Positions 23,200 through 37,342 are shown, numbered from the stretch's first letter. The stretch is DNA of 64,000 nucleotides from Apostichopus japonicus (GCF_037975245.1 NC_092567.1:16783376-16847375); one strand, 5' to 3'. The notes: generated from the letters alone by a model not told the origin. Numbers and translations are program-made.

Positions 23200-26100
23200 A
23201 CAATTTGCTTTTCATATCATTGTCCCTTAGGGAAACTATTTACACATTGTAATTACTTAAAATCTGTTCATTTTTGTTAATAGGGACCCAAGTATTGACA
23301 GATAGGTATTGAAATGAGGTTGTAATTTTTATAATTTTTTTTCATACATAGAAGAAAGCAGAAACTCACGGCATAATATGTAATAGAAAAAGTTTTAGGA
23401 ATTTTAAGCCACGACATATAGTATGTCAACTGTATTCAGTTGCAACACTAATCTAATTAGGTAAGTGACCAAGTTGATAAGCAAAACAAATAATTAAAAA
23501 ATATATTATTATTATATTTTGTTGTTGTTGATGCGTTTCATCTTTTTGTCGCTAGTTGCTTGATAGAGAGTGAAAAAAAAAATCTGAGGTAGATATTTTA
23601 AAAGTTTACAAAGCAACGGATACGTGACATGCAATATTTATATTAGGTCTAGCAATATTAGGACATGCAATATTAGGTCTTCACAGAGCTGGAGTAAAGA
23701 GCAAATGATGTTATCAACGAGGGTTATCAGTCCAATTTATATGATCTAAATCACTGTTTAAACCTGTTTGTTTTCTGTACATTGCATGTTGTTGGTAATT
23801 TCATGATGGGGGAATATTATACATATATATTTATAGATAGAAAAAAGGCTGAGGTATGCCATATATGATATAACACGGTTAAAATTCCCCGGTCACTCTA
23901 ACAAACTTCGATATAGCGATGACAATATAACCAAATATTATATATATGTTTATTTATTTCATCACTAGCCACCATCAATCGTGTCATAGATCATAATCAT
24001 AGTGTAGGCTCTATAGGTTTGATATCATATTATACCCCACATTTCTGGAATAAACGTATAGAAACAATTTCGGCGTCAATGTGTTCTTGACTGTCATTAC
24101 CATAATCATAAGAACCGTGTCGCGAATATCCCTGAGGCTGCTCTGTTCGCCAGGTCAGTCTAAAGTCTGTTATAAGGAGGAAATTATAGTATTGCTTTAA
24201 AAAAATGGTTTTGACGTTTTATGCATTCCCATATCATTGTTGATCGGAATATTATTTGTAGACCCAATCCTGGTGTTATAAAAGAGAATAAGATGAGGGG
24301 GGGGGGGGGGTGGGTAATGAAGGAAGTTATGAACCATCTATCGAGTAGTTAACTTTATCTTTGATCTTTTCATGAATATTTATGACTTTTGTACTGGAGC
24401 TTGCAGGGTAGTCTTGGGAGTTAAGGGGATTGGAATAGTCACCTGAAAAACAAATCTTTTTTCCCTTTCTTATACATTTAATATTTTTTATTTTTGTTTT
24501 GTTTACTACAGATACAATTGGTCGGGTAGAATGATCAATTCACGTTAAAGAACATATTAAATATATTCGAGGCACGATGGAGTGTACAAACCTAACAATA
24601 TCTAAAATTATGTTAATTCGGTGGAGCGACAAGGAATTGACCGTTACATGACAACGTTGTTTCCCTAACACACCCACACACACACGAAAACTAGAGCTGC
24701 AAATACGCAATATTGCAATGCGAGTGGAGTGGTTGCAGCATATATAGGAACAGCTTTTCGCTTGTTTATGGTGTTATGTTTTTGGGCGGATAACACATCA
24801 CCAACCATGGAGTATAGTCATGTAGGTACCTACAAAGTGAGGGCGCTTGTGACCGCCGTGACAAGCTCAGAATAAGTTGGCTACGCAGCTACGGTAGCCT
24901 TTGAAACAGCAAATGTACAGAGACTGTATGAAACTTTAAGTTTCAACGTCCAGTCGTGTAGGTATCGTTCACTTGGCCAGGAATGCTAATTTCGCAGCGC
25001 GTACGCGCACTACAATAACGAGTTTATGGTACTTTCCAGCTAGACTTTATCTCTGTCATTTGGTTTGCCGGGGATCTTGTGATAATATTGTATACCATGA
25101 AAGTAAATCAAAAGCGTAAAAATATATATATATATATAAACAAACAAAAAATGAAAATAATCATTATAATACAATCGAAGCTAGTTTTCCAAGTTTTTAA
25201 ATCTTCACCAAGTTTGGAAACTAAATTCTACAGTTGTTTTAGAAACGCAATAGCAGCAGTATGTGTGTTTATAAATTGGGCTGAAGCCTGGTTGTAATTG
25301 TCATTTCTATAAAGCTTACTTAATTCTTTTATTTGTCAAGTCACTTGATCAAAGTGTATTCATCATTTTGCTCCCTTTCGTTTCACAGTTTTTTCAATTC
25401 TCTAATTATAGTATTTTTCTTGTTATTTCACTTACTATACTAATGCTTACTTTAAATGTCACTTTTGCAGCCAAGTAAACAATGGTGGAATGCAATTTCT
25501 TGAAAGCTTCCATTGAAACTTTAGACTTGTCAATAGCTTAACGAGTCCGTAATTTGAAGTTGAAAACAATTTACAATGAAAACAAAAAGGTACCAGGCCT
25601 AAGTAAGCTTTGGTTATCCATTCATTCCATCGATTTGGCCAATTTGCTAATAACGGTAAACAAAATGTAAGAAGAGAGCGAGAGGTGGAGATAGAGAGAG
25701 ATATAGAGAAAACAATTATATGAAAAGAAAATAAGTGTGACAACCAGCTTGAGGCAAGTATCTGATATGCTAGTATAGTCACGGGTATACATTGCCATGG
25801 CTGTGAGTCGTTCCCATATCAGTTATCTGTAATTCCCCCATCTGGACTGAATCTCAAGAGTCATGTGTACGACTTCATGGCTACAACAACTTACCATTAT
25901 ACTGAATGAGGCTTCTTACAATGTATTCGACGAACTCATGAATCAAGTTGTATAGAACCGCGCGGAAAGTATACTAGCAAAACAAGGTGAACACGCCGTC
26001 TAGCCCACTGTGTATCGTCTATACTGAGCCAAGTGTGTCTTTATACCTTTGTTCACTCTTTTGCCGGCAGGCAAATATCTTCCATTAACTGATGTTCAAC

Positions 26101-27480
26101 ATTTTGAAGAATGGGGGGGGGGGGGGGGAGGGGCGAGGTAGCGCAGTTCCAATCATTAATATCATGTATTTATCATACTTGAAAGTAGTTATGACGGGAA
26201 GTGCAGTAGTCCGTGCATGGGGGGTTTCCAGTGATCATAATCTTGATATGATATTAAAATATTTTTATTTCAATATTTAAATGCGCTCATCACCTTTTTT
26301 TTCTTCTCCAATGAACTGAAATATCGAAAACCTTACAACGTCATCTTAGCTTTCCACAGTGTATGGAAAGTGAATGCAATTTTCAAAGACAACCGCCCCT
26401 TTTCTGTATAAACCATTATGTTACTATCTCAGTGTCTGGCCTCAGATTCAAGTCTGATCTCCCTCCCTCCCCCCATGAGACATGGTCTAGCATAACGCTG
26501 TCGGCTGAATAGATTTACGGCCACACTCAGTGAGACTATTGGAGTCTCGATAATTGCTAATCAAACGATACTTAATTTACGGATACTAATAGATTTCCCG
26601 TTCAGAATATCAACTTGCGGATCCGTCGGTCGGTGCAGCTGTGTCTATAGCATATCCACATATCCAAGTACTCAAGTTTCATCGGCTAAAATCATAATTG
26701 AAGTTACAATTTCAGTACGCTGGTGTTGTAGCTGCATGGTATTAGTATAGGTAAGCTATATTATATTTCCAGCGTCGCAACGCCAGGGTGGTTCAGAGAC
26801 ATGGGTAAGGAGGGGGAGGAGGGGGGCGGGGGTAAAGCCCGGACTTACGTGCCTTAGGGGGCCCTCGAGCAAATAGAGACAAAATAAGATGCAAACAGCA
26901 TATTGCTTTGAAAGAAAAATACAGGTTCATACCATGAATGATATGTGGGGACCGAATCTCATTATACGAGTGCGGTTAGGAAAATGTCATGCATTCCTAC
27001 TATATCTGCAAGATTTTTGCCACTACATCTTCAAACGACAGGGGCCCCCTAGGGCCCCTAAGGTAATCGTTACGCCAATGTATATTCCCTGAAAATTCCT
27101 TGAATCAAAGGTAGGACGCGGTCTTAGTGATTAAAATTGTGAATTTGTTCGAACCGCTTGTTCTACATCTATCAGACACCAAACCTAAAATATATATATA
27201 TATTTTTTTGTAACGCAAATTCATTGTACCATATCAGATTTCCTTTCAGTTCAACCTCTCAAGATTATGATGCCTTATATATATGAATTGTTCATGGAAA
27301 AAAAAGCGTAATAGTTTGCGGTTTTAGGTAGAGACTGTCTTGCATTTAATTTCATTTTGAAGAAGTCAAATGCAGGTCGAGTATCCTCTTGAACTGTGTA
27401 CACGATTTTGTCAGAATTTAGATCTTAACATAATTTATATGTTGACAGTTATAATTTGGCAGGGTTTTTGAGATCATAAA
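23200..27480. other. Unassigned intergenic sequence
   Basis: No recognisable gene. It contains poly-G tracts at about 24296-24310 and 26105-26119 and short AT-rich runs. A palindromic GC-rich stretch lies at about 27040-27062 (CAGGGGCCCCCTAGGGCCCC). Short open frames here show no family signature. Confidence 0.4.
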
Positions 27481-28270
27481 ATGAATATGCAGTGATCGCA
27501 CATAAATTATGCACCGACCGTAATCTGATCAAACATAGATCACACGCATATGCTGATCATGTACTATTTCACTTTTCTTAAATTAATCATGGGCTATTTG
27601 ATGATTATAACATAATGACTAAGTACGTAGTGATCATACACTTATCATGCAATGATCGTACTCTGACTATATATTGATCATGCACTAATACTGATTGTGC
27701 TCTATTGATTAATCGTAATAATCAATAGAGCTTAAGTTTCTCTATAAATTTATACTGGAATAAAGAAATTAAAATGATTTTTTTTTATACTGGAATAAAG
27801 AAATGAATGTAAACTGATCACAGCTATTGATCGTACACTTATTATAAAATGACTAAGAACGTATTGGTCATACACTTATCATGCACTGATCGTATATTAC
27901 TCTGACTATATATATTGATCATGCACTAATACTGATTATGCACTATTGATCAATCGTAAGCTGATCACGTGATATTGCTCGCACACTGATAATATAATGA
28001 CTAATTAGTACGTAGTGATCATACACTTATCACTGATCGTACTCTGACTATATATATTGATCATGCACTTATACTGATCGTGCACTAATACTGATCGTAA
28101 ACTGATCACGGGTTATTGATTGTACACTAAACATTCAATTACCATGTATGCCTAGTGTTCGTACACTTATCATGCCCAGATTTTACTCGGACTTTATACA
28201 ATGATAGTTCACTTATACCGATTAGGCACAATATTGGAAACGATCGTAAACTGACTCTGTATTGATGTAT
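27480..28270. repeat. Degenerate GATCA-rich tandem repeat, about 140-bp unit
   Basis: Phrases such as CTTATCATGCACTGATCGTA and CTCTGACTATATATTGATCA recur at about 27660, 27899, 28041 and 28185. The whole block is packed with TGATCA/GATCGT words in both orientations. A smaller direct repeat, TACTGGAATAAAGAAAT, occurs at about 27752 and 27788. Confidence 0.7.
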
Positions 28271-29845
28271 TAATCAAGGTCTGCACGGGCACTGACGGTA
28301 ACTAATTGTTCACATCTATACAAATCATTTGTCGGTGATAAAGTCATAATATTTAAAGAAGCTACACGTACAATACCGCTTAAACTACTCAACCATGACA
28401 GCCAGGTTACCAGCTGAGACTGATTTACGAGTATAGCTTTTATTATGATATTCACTGATTCGATTTTGCTCACTGCTGTTTGCTAATATTAAAACCTTAA
28501 CCTAATAAACAAAACCGAATCCAGCTCTGTGCTGCTCTGCTATATTAGCATGTGGGTGTCGGTGAAATCTATACCCGGGAGAAACAAACACATTTTCAAT
28601 GGAGTTCATTGGCGTCTATTCAGGTTGTTTCACAGTACAAATACGAAATATGCTTTACCCGGTCATATACTTTGGCAGAGCTGCGAATTTACAGGGATTC
28701 AAATCGATAATTCATATTGGCGCTCGCTTATATAGCTAGCGCGGATATTTCAGTGAGGTGAGGCGAACCTGTCTAGACCTACGAGCCAAGTGGATTTGAG
28801 TTCCTGCGGCGTTTCCCTTTACAAATCCTTGACAAGGTCAAATCTACAGTTGGTCCTCAACAAAGTACTACGTGGTGTGTTTTGTCGCTTGTTATTGTGT
28901 TATTCTGCTTCCTAGTATGCTGTTCTCTCCTACGCAACCAGTTATTAGCCTACTTCACCATTGGTAGTTGCATTACTAACAGGAATAACGGCACAAACTA
29001 CAGGGGATGCGCTTACAGTCTCGTATACGATACTAGCAGAATAAGAAAATACCTCTCAGACGTGAGTAAACATTACAGATTTGGATTTTCAATTAAAGGA
29101 AGTTAAGTTAGACATGTTTCCGTATGATAACCTGCACACTTGGCTTATTACAGATAATACCATACAAAGTCGGTGACCTGCAGTTAGGCTAATAATATTT
29201 TCAACTAGTATATAGTAGCGTAGCGTTATATGCAAGTTTACATTAAGGATATGATTTCATTTTGTAATTTGCGCTTATACTTTAACCTGGTATCGACAGC
29301 TAAGAGAACACGGTACTGGGTGGGGGGGGGGGGGGTTGGTGGGGTTGATGTGCTTTAATGGGAGGGCCTTGGAAGGTTCTCTATATCGGAGATTATTTAT
29401 TCAGTACTATGCTACTGTAGGCCTATGCTCTCAAATACTACAACAACAGTCTTTCTCACAATTGGCTGCCTCGCATAATTAGAGGTCGTGCAGTGACCGA
29501 ACATTAAGAATCACCTTGGGAATCCGAATAATGCCTTATAAAGTAATGTGGCTTATGTAGGAGACCTGGCTTATGCAGTGACCTGCTCATCGCAACGGAC
29601 TACTTTACTTTTAACACACGGAAATCGTATGTGGAGTTACTCTGTGGGAACACCCCATGTGGTGGGGGGGGGTGCAAATAATTAATCTGTTTTCAAGGGA
29701 TGGTCTAGGGATGGCCTATATAATGAATGGCACCGCCTCAATATTCCCACTAGTCCAGACTGACGTTTTCTCTGAGGGGTCATAGGTCACATGAATGTTT
29801 TACATGAATGTTATGGTCCCATCCGTATAAAACCCATATGTTAGG
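28270..29845. other. Unassigned intergenic sequence
   Basis: No recognisable gene. A 74-codon frame at 28882-29106 begins with a hydrophobic stretch (LVIVLFCFLVCC) that could look like a signal peptide, but nothing else supports it. Poly-G tract near 29323-29334. Confidence 0.35.

Positions 29846-29847
<2 letters not shown>

Positions 29848-29907
<60 letters not shown>
29848..29907. repeat. (AT)n microsatellite
   Basis: About 30 uninterrupted AT dinucleotides. Confidence 0.95.
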
Positions 29908-29909
<2 letters not shown>

Positions 29910-30021
29910 CGTGAAACTCCGAGTAGCAGTATGATGATATTTTAGTTAAGTATACTATGTGATATTCTAGCTTTGCCTTGGCATAGAGCACTCTTTATGA
30001 ATATTGGCCACCATTACATGT

Positions 30022-30024
30022 GAT

Positions 30025-30115
<91 letters not shown>

Positions 30116-30123
30116 GTACATAC

Positions 30124-30160
<37 letters not shown>

Positions 30161-30190
30161 CATATGTATATATATATATATATATATATC
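30022..30190. repeat. (AT)n / (TATG) compound microsatellite
   Basis: Long AT run to about 30113, then two interruptions of the type ACATACATATGT followed by further AT runs. It produces a false Tyr-Ile repeat frame. Confidence 0.95.
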
Positions 30191-30199
30191 TTTCAATAA

Positions 30200-32135
30200 A
30201 GATCTGGTAGTAACGTGCATATGAAAATCAAATCAACGAAATATCCTTAACATTGTATATCGTTTCCATTTTGTGGAGACCGAATTATGCTATGAATATC
30301 TATGATTCGGTTTATGATGTGTCGTCAGTCTGTAGTTCAAGAACCACTCGGAGCTTTACAAGCTACATAGGCAAGCATTACACAGTGGCAACTCGTAACT
30401 TAGGTATGACGTAATTGAATCACAGCCCCCAAGACAGGTAAGTATTCTAAACATCCTCGGAAGTGAAATATGACGCTTCCTCTTAATTCCCAAGCAAAAA
30501 TAAAACAATAATGAAAACAAGGATGTCTTCGAGACAGACAAATATGACATCAACTAGTATCTGCCAGTCCCGTACGAACATCACGTGAGCCTATAGTATA
30601 AATTCGTTAGGATCTTTTACGGTCGGCATGTATTTATCGTGACTACATCTTTTGAAGTCAAGCGGGCCCATAGCAAACTCGCCCGAAAGAAGACGCGTTG
30701 ATCACGTACTGCATCTTTGATGAAATTTTCATGCTTCAAGGTTCTGACCCTCACCTGAACGTTAAACTGTTGTCGTCGTCGTTAGGATATCTGGTGGCTA
30801 ATTTAGTATGTGATGTCTCCCCCCCCCCGCTCCCCATTTGAAAGTTTATACATACATAATTGATGACCGTTGATCTCATCTGTATGCGCATTAGATCATC
30901 TCTTATATGTATGAACGATCTTTTTTCTTGCGGTTAATTAAATTTCATCGTTGCATCTTTGACTGTTACGTGTAAAACAGTTAAATTAACACATCTGAAG
31001 CGTAAACTGCTTTTATGGTAAACAAGAAATTAAACACACGCGATGCGTAAACGCTGCTTTTATTAGCTAACACATGGTATTAACGTAATGGAGCGAAGCG
31101 CTAAAGTACTACTTATTGTATAAAAACAAAGAAACAAAAACGAAGAAGGAAAATGAAGCAAAAGAGCAAAAAAGAAAGATAGAGCAAAGATCGGTTAAAA
31201 GATAAAAACAAACTCAACAACAGCACTCTGAATTCGATTTTCACAATTTCCGATAAGTATTTGGGGGGGGGGGGGGAGTCGAAGTTTTAGATACAAATTA
31301 GAGTTAAGTTCAGTAAACATTTAGTCCATTACATATATTATATAAAGGCTTGCACAACTCTTTGAGAGTTGAAGTTGGTTACTGATTGTCGCAATTTCAT
31401 GACATTAACGGTGTTGTTTATAAGCATGTTTAGTCAATTTTTGCATGTTCAATTCAATTCAAATTGACTTTCTCATCTTATCGTATACATATGAAGACAT
31501 ACTACACACATTACAGTTAAAAAAAAAAAAACATACTATGAAGGACACTAGAAAACAGAAATACTGTTTAACCAGGCTAGTAACCATAAAGACAAAACAA
31601 GACAAAACAATACAAAGAAGCTTCAATTCAACAAAGATAATGGACAGATTATATACAAGAAAGAGACAGGACAGGAAAAAAGTGAAAAGTGAAAGGAGAG
31701 GGAAATAAGTAAAAAGGGGACATCCTATAAGAAACGGAAAGATAGAGATGAGCGAAGAACGCTCGATAATGATCAAACCGTCGTAGACAAAACAATAGAA
31801 AAGCTCCGCTATAATCAAATAATTGTAGACAAAAGAAAAGATTGTTTAAACTTTTCATTTTGCAAATTTGCGTAACACTATAGCGTGAAACATGTCTACA
31901 CGACATGTTGAAACTTAATTAGTCGCTCATTAACCTTCACTTATATAGTGAAAAGAATACTATATACTAGAATGGCTTTGGTGAAATAGTTTAGCAATAG
32001 TTACGAGCTGATGAAACGTATGTACGCATGTGATTAGAAATCTATTAAACGTGTAAACATTAAGCATGTCAACATTAAGCATGTAAACAATATCTGGGTG
32101 AGAAATTTACATGAAACAAATAAAAAATATCAATA
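30200..32135. other. Unassigned intergenic sequence
   Basis: No recognisable gene. A purine-rich stretch at about 31110-31220 and 31510-31760 gives long spurious open frames on both strands. Poly-G at 31261-31275. Confidence 0.4.
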
Positions 32136-32179
32136 GATTACCACACCGGATAAATGGAGCATTAATAAAAGCGTGTAAA

Positions 32180-32500
32180 CCAGATCATATTATTGTACCG
32201 GTACTTATTAGGGTCGTAACCATACCAAAAACGGGGCCTGGAATGAAACACGAACGATATAATTATAATACTGAAATTGTCCTTTTTAGTTTCGTAACCA
32301 CACTGGAAAAGAGAATTAAACATGAACACAACATAGTAATATTGTACTGATTAATGGCGCAAACATACCGAAACGGGAGCAGAAATTAAGAAAAGCAAAA
32401 CAATGTTTCATTATTGTACTATTTCGTGAGTATCCTAACAATACCGGAATGGAGAGCAGAGGTTAAAAACAGTATTATATTATTGTACTTCTTGCTGTCG
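32180..32500. repeat. Degenerate tandem repeat of about 72 bp
   Basis: ATTATTGTAC-like phrases recur at about 32190, 32267 (weak), 32338, 32411 and 32480, each followed by CGTAACCATACC- and GGAGCAGA-like words. The units are diverged. Confidence 0.5.
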
Positions 32501-32881
32501 TGACCCTTTATGTCCCCCTCCTACATAAGTGTAAGTGTTTGTGCAGCTGTTTGAAAAAATCCATAGTTTATCTCTTTTTGTTTTTCTGGCTCTACGCATG
32601 AAATACGATTTGCTTCTGTAAAGCTATATAGACTAAGGGTGCTTCGAATAGTTCATGTGATAACGTTTGTCGTGGGTTAAACGTTATCTCATTATTGTGG
32701 GTTGGCCGAGGGTGAAGTGGTGCACCAGGACTAGGTCATGTGATGCTGTTTGGGGTAGGTATACTAGAAGTGTCATATATTATGTTTCATGAGTTCATCA
32801 CGTGTTGCATTAGTTATGCTTTGTTTTTCACACTATTCTTTGATTAAGTATTGTAGAACCATAAACCGCAATTGGAAATGC

Positions 32882-33247
32882 CAAGGGCGTAGGAACCGGG
32901 GGGCTGGGGGCGCCAGCCCCCCAGTGAAAAATGTGGAGGGGCGGAAGTATCATTCCGCCCCCCGCTTCGCAAGTCAGAAAACCCCTTTTTTTCATTTTCA
33001 AATGAGAAAAAAATCTCATTTGGAGCACCAAATTGCATCTAAGGCCAGGTGAAAATACAAAACTAAGTTTACAAAATGGAGTCGGTGTTGAAGTGTGCTA
33101 TATTGCACCAAATTGCATCTGAGGCTACCTGGAAATGCAAACAATTCCAAAGGGGAGGGGGACACCCCTCCCCTTAGACCCCTCCCCCAGGCCGGCCAGC
33201 CCATAAGTCTTCAGCCCCCCACTCAAAAGTACCTTCCTACGCCACTG
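32882..33247. mobile_element. hAT-type MITE, copy 1 (366 bp)
   Basis: Ends CAAGGGCGTAGGAACC and GGTACCTTCCTACGCCACTG, imperfect inverted repeats. It is flanked by a perfect 8-bp duplication, GGAAATGC, at 32874-32881 and 33248-33255. The 8-bp duplication and CA(G/A)nGGCGTA ends fit the hAT superfamily. There is no transposase, so it is non-autonomous. It lies in the opposite orientation to the two copies at 36974 and 38372. Confidence 0.9.
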
Positions 33248-33600
33248 GGAAATGCATTTAATACGTACGCAGCTTGATCATTTGAACTGTCTACGATTAG
33301 GGAGTATACATGATGACACACATCATTCCAACAGGTACATGGTTCGTCGCCTTTACTGCAGTTGGCAAACTCATCACGTTACTACCGTATAAGATATTCT
33401 ATTTTTCAAAGTTTCCGAACGTGAAACTCGAAAAAAAGCGTATGGTTTTGTCAAGAGTAGTATAACTAGGTTACTTTATAATGTATGATATGTTTTGTGC
33501 ATAATTAAAGAAGTACAAATGAAACCACCAGGCCAAGTGTTGCACCTCGATATTTATACTAATGTTCTACGTGTTACTGTTGATATCACCGTTTGCGCAG

Positions 33601-33902
33601 TCGATTCACACAGAGATTACAGTAACTACTGTAAATCTAAGTTTTGTACCACAGTAAATACTGGATCGTGCTGACAAATCTGATAAATCGGTAGCATGTG
33701 CAATTAAGTTTACAGTAAGTTCTGAGGATATTTGTAGTTCCAACAAATCCCAAAACAACTGGATTTGTTGGAATTACACATATCCTCAGTTCTTACTGTA
33801 ATCCTAATTGCACATGCCACCGAATTATAGCACAATCCAGGTTTCACTGTGGTACAAAACCGTAAGATGTGAAGTAGTAACTGTGTTCTCTATGTGTATC
33901 GG
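33601..33902. mobile_element. Fold-back MITE, near-complete copy (about 302 bp)
   Basis: The two halves are reverse complements of each other over about 150 bp: TCGATTCACACAGAG... on the left and ...CTCTATGTGTATCGG on the right. The turn is near 33765 (CCCAAAACAACTGGATTTG). The outer ends may extend further, as GTTGATATC precedes the left arm. There is no coding capacity. Confidence 0.85.
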
Positions 33903-34606
33903 GTGGTTCACGTCACAGTACAAAATAAAGATAACATAACAGCAAAGACAGCCCTAAAAAGGAAGGTAACAAACGCTGATAAAACTACAAAACTAAAAAA
34001 CACACGTTTTGAGACGATATATTCAACAATAGACAATATCTCATTGGTTTGTATTAACTATGTCTAAAATAATGAGAATTTCCATAAGAATATTCACAAT
34101 GATTGTTCCTTTGATTAATATATAGGTATAATTAGTGGAGGATGATAACTGCTAGTAACAGCTTTGAGAGAACAGACAAAGACTAAATAGTATATTAAAG
34201 AGATATTTAGCCAGACGTTCAGTGAAAATCACGAATATTAGTTGCTAAAAGTGTTAATATAATACCTGGATGATTAAATTTATCATTTTCGTTATGGCAC
34301 AAAAGTTCTTAAACATACAAACGTATCCAGGGATTCCATCTAACTCTTGGCTCTTCTAAAACAGATCAATAATGAATCATGTGAACCAGCGACTGTACTG
34401 AGGCTAAAACCAAAGACCAGGTATTCGCTTGTAAAATGGAAAATAGTAATAACTTCAGTGGGTATCTGGATCTTTCCTGTGAGTACGTTTTTGTCTCATG
34501 GGATTATAGGACATCAGAATAATGATATTTGAACAAACTTAAATTTTTGTAGTCCTATTGATGCGCCTCATGTCATAGCCATGGATATATATTTTAAGAC
34601 AATTAG

Positions 34607-34838
34607 TGTTACTGTACTACACCAACCACCAGTACATGTATTACTGTACTACACCGACCACCACTAAAGGTGTTACTGTACTACACCGACCACCACTAAA
34701 TGTATGTCTGTACTATACCAACCACCAGTACAGGTGTTACTGTACTATACCGACCACCAGTACATGTTACATTGTTCTAGACTATCAGTACATATATTTC
34801 TGCACGATACCGACCAGCAGCACACTGAGTGTTACTCA
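34607..34838. repeat. 33-bp minisatellite
   Basis: Seven or so units of a 33-bp motif beginning GTTACTGTACTACACCGACC, the last ones degenerate. The unit length is a multiple of 3, which explains the false open frame with YYTNHQY repeats. Confidence 0.85.
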
Positions 34839-34944
34839 ACCGACAATTAGACCCTGTGGTTTGCTGGGATCTTGCCATACAGCAATTATTTCGTATGTGA
34901 AGATGAACCAACACTTGTCGATTATTGCAGCTGTTCGATAACAA

Positions 34945-36520
34945 AAAAAATGTGAGCTGTAGAAGTTATCGTTCCAAGCGTATTGTGAAATGTAGGACCT
35001 GTGTTGTATGAATAGGTTACTTGTGGATGCCCGAGATACCAGACTGACCAGCTCGGTAAATACCACAGTACTTGTTTGTTCGTGTCTGGTCTTTTGCAAG
35101 AACCATTGCTTGTCCAGATTGAAGTTATAACAGTAACTCTTTTATCTTAGCGTTGTGACATATTGGAGTAAGTATGCTACGAACCTGAAACAAACAACGT
35201 TAATCGTTTCGTAGGCTCCAAGAGATATTGAGGTCTCCTTCACTTCAGCGCCGCCGCTTGTCTGCAATAACATCAGAAGGGGTGCTTTTCGGCGGACAAA
35301 CTAATGTTAACATGCCATGTAGATAGCAAGTTACATCCGGCTAAAACAACATTTCCCATGATCTATACGTATCCACATAGGTAAGCCTTAGTAACGATAA
35401 CTGGATATGTTTATTGACTCATTCTGAAATAGACAGTTACGACTGGAACGAGGTCGCTTTGCCGTGTGTCTTGACCCTGTTTTGACCAAACCTTCTGAGT
35501 CTTAATTTCGTAGCCTACACATGAAATGTTTTAGCTGTTCGAACCTACAAACGCTGTGTGTAGGGATGGATGTTTGCAGTGGCATTTAAATGTTAAATGT
35601 TGTTAACCCCACATTACTTTATAGGTATATAATAGCATCATATACATCAATCGATACTGTACCCTGTAGCTCATGGCAGTTGTTGGTTTGGCATAAACGG
35701 ATCTGTCATATGTAGGTCGTCCGGTACAGGTTAACGCCGTTCACCAATAACTGTTAACCGGATCAACCACATCATTATATAGCCGCATGTATTTACTTTT
35801 ATTTCCCAATTGTTTCCACGTTACGTTCAAACATCCGACCAAAGTAACTGTTTACCTTGATTGTTTTTATGCCTGTCAGTGACGTACTGTACTCATTCGT
35901 GTCAGGTATAACATTTGCAAAATTAACTCAACTCTTTATGGGGAAAAATTGGAATACAATTTTAATTTTGTTTGAACTTTAGTTGTATTGGCACATGCTA
36001 TCATATGTTCAGCTCCCAGCTACACTGAATTAACCTACTTGGAACCCTGCATTTAGATTTTCATCTGATATGAATACACGTTTAGATTAATAATGAGAGA
36101 GTTTTCGATGAAAGTAAAATGGCCTAAAGCGGAACGTCTCCCTTGTACAGTTTAGGATTCTCTGATCTTGAACATTTTGTTGAACCTGAAAAGTTGGAAT
36201 TAATTTGACGATTCACGTAGCAAAGAAGAGCAACATAAACTTTGTTTCAATGACATGAATGTCCCCGCAGAGTAAGTACGAATTACCCAAGATCTAGCTG
36301 CTTCAGTAAACAAACTGTTTAATTCTCATGGAATCGTAATGTGAAAGTCATACCAAGAATAGGTCAATTTTGTAACAGATCTAAAGAGTAAAGAATATCA
36401 TACAGCGTCTTCTAATTCCGTTCATTCGAAATAGATTCTATAGTTCACATGGTCGTGCTTCGCAATTAACAGTCCCTCCAGAATTGCTTATACTTCATCA
36501 TTTGTAAAACTTCGTTGCAT
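34945..36520. other. Unassigned intergenic sequence
   Basis: I see no exon, RNA gene or clear repeat. Confidence 0.4.
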
Positions 36521-36522
36521 AT

Positions 36523-36800
36523 GTTGATATCAGTTCACCAGATACGCACAGAGAACACAGTAACTATACTGTACTGTACATCTTAAGTTTGTGTACTCGC
36601 AGTAAATCTGGATCGTGCTGATAAATATGATAACATAATCCAGTTTGATGCATTTGTTGGGATTTTACATATTCTCTGTTCTTACTGTAATCCTAATAGC
36701 ACATGCTACCGATTTATAGCACGTATACGATCCAGATTTTTCAGATTTACAGTAGTTATACTCTGTTCTCCGTGTGTATATCGGGTTAACTTATATCAAC
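36523..36800. mobile_element. Fold-back MITE, copy with longer inverted repeats (278 bp)
   Basis: Outer ends GTTGATATCAGTTCACC and (reverse complement of the right end) GTTGATATAAGTTAACC match, and the arms continue inward through CTGGATCGTGCT. It is the same family as 33601-33902, with a shorter centre. No clear target duplication could be read. Confidence 0.8.
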
Positions 36801-36973
36801 ACAGCTCTTCATGTATAGTTAGTCTCTTCAGGTGCTCAGATCCTGACTCAATTGGCACGGACGAACTCGGTGCACGGACTATATAGTTATCAATGATTGG
36901 GCTGTTGTGTGATGTAAAATACGAATACACTGTCAACTGAATGGAATCTCGGTTACAGGGTTACAGAACAAAG

Positions 36974-37342
36974 CAGTGGCGTAGGAAGGTACTTTTGAGT
37001 GGGGGGGGGGGCTGAAGACTGATGGCCGGCCTGGGGGAGGGGTCTAAGGGGAGGGGGTGTCCCCCTCCCCTTTGGAATTTTTTGCATTTCCAGGTGGCCT
37101 CAGATGCAATTTGGTGCAATATAGCACACTTCAACACCCACTCCATTTTGTAAACTTTATTTTGTATTTTCACGTGGCCTAAGATGCAATTTGGTGCTCC
37201 AAATGAGATTTTTTTCTCATTTGGAAATGAAAAAGGGGTTTTCTGACTTGCGAACCGGGGGGGCGGAATGATACTTCCGCCCCTCCACATTTTTCACTGG
37301 GGGGGCTGGCGCCCCCCAGCCCCCCCGGTTCCTACGCCCTTG
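36974..37342. mobile_element. hAT-type MITE, copy 2 (369 bp)
   Basis: Starts CAGTGGCGTAGGAAGGTAC and ends CCGGTTCCTACGCCCTTG, flanked by a perfect 8-bp duplication, GAACAAAG, at 36966-36973 and 37343-37350. It contains the family's G- and C-runs. Confidence 0.92.

Noticed and set aside
29800-30220. Tyr-Ile repeat frames
   Set aside because: Translation of (AT)n microsatellites.
31459-31818. 119-codon minus-strand hydrophobic frame
   Set aside because: Lies opposite a purine-rich stretch; the Phe/Leu/Ser bias is a composition effect.
34606-34941. 111-codon frame with YYTNHQY repeats
   Set aside because: Translation of the 33-bp minisatellite.
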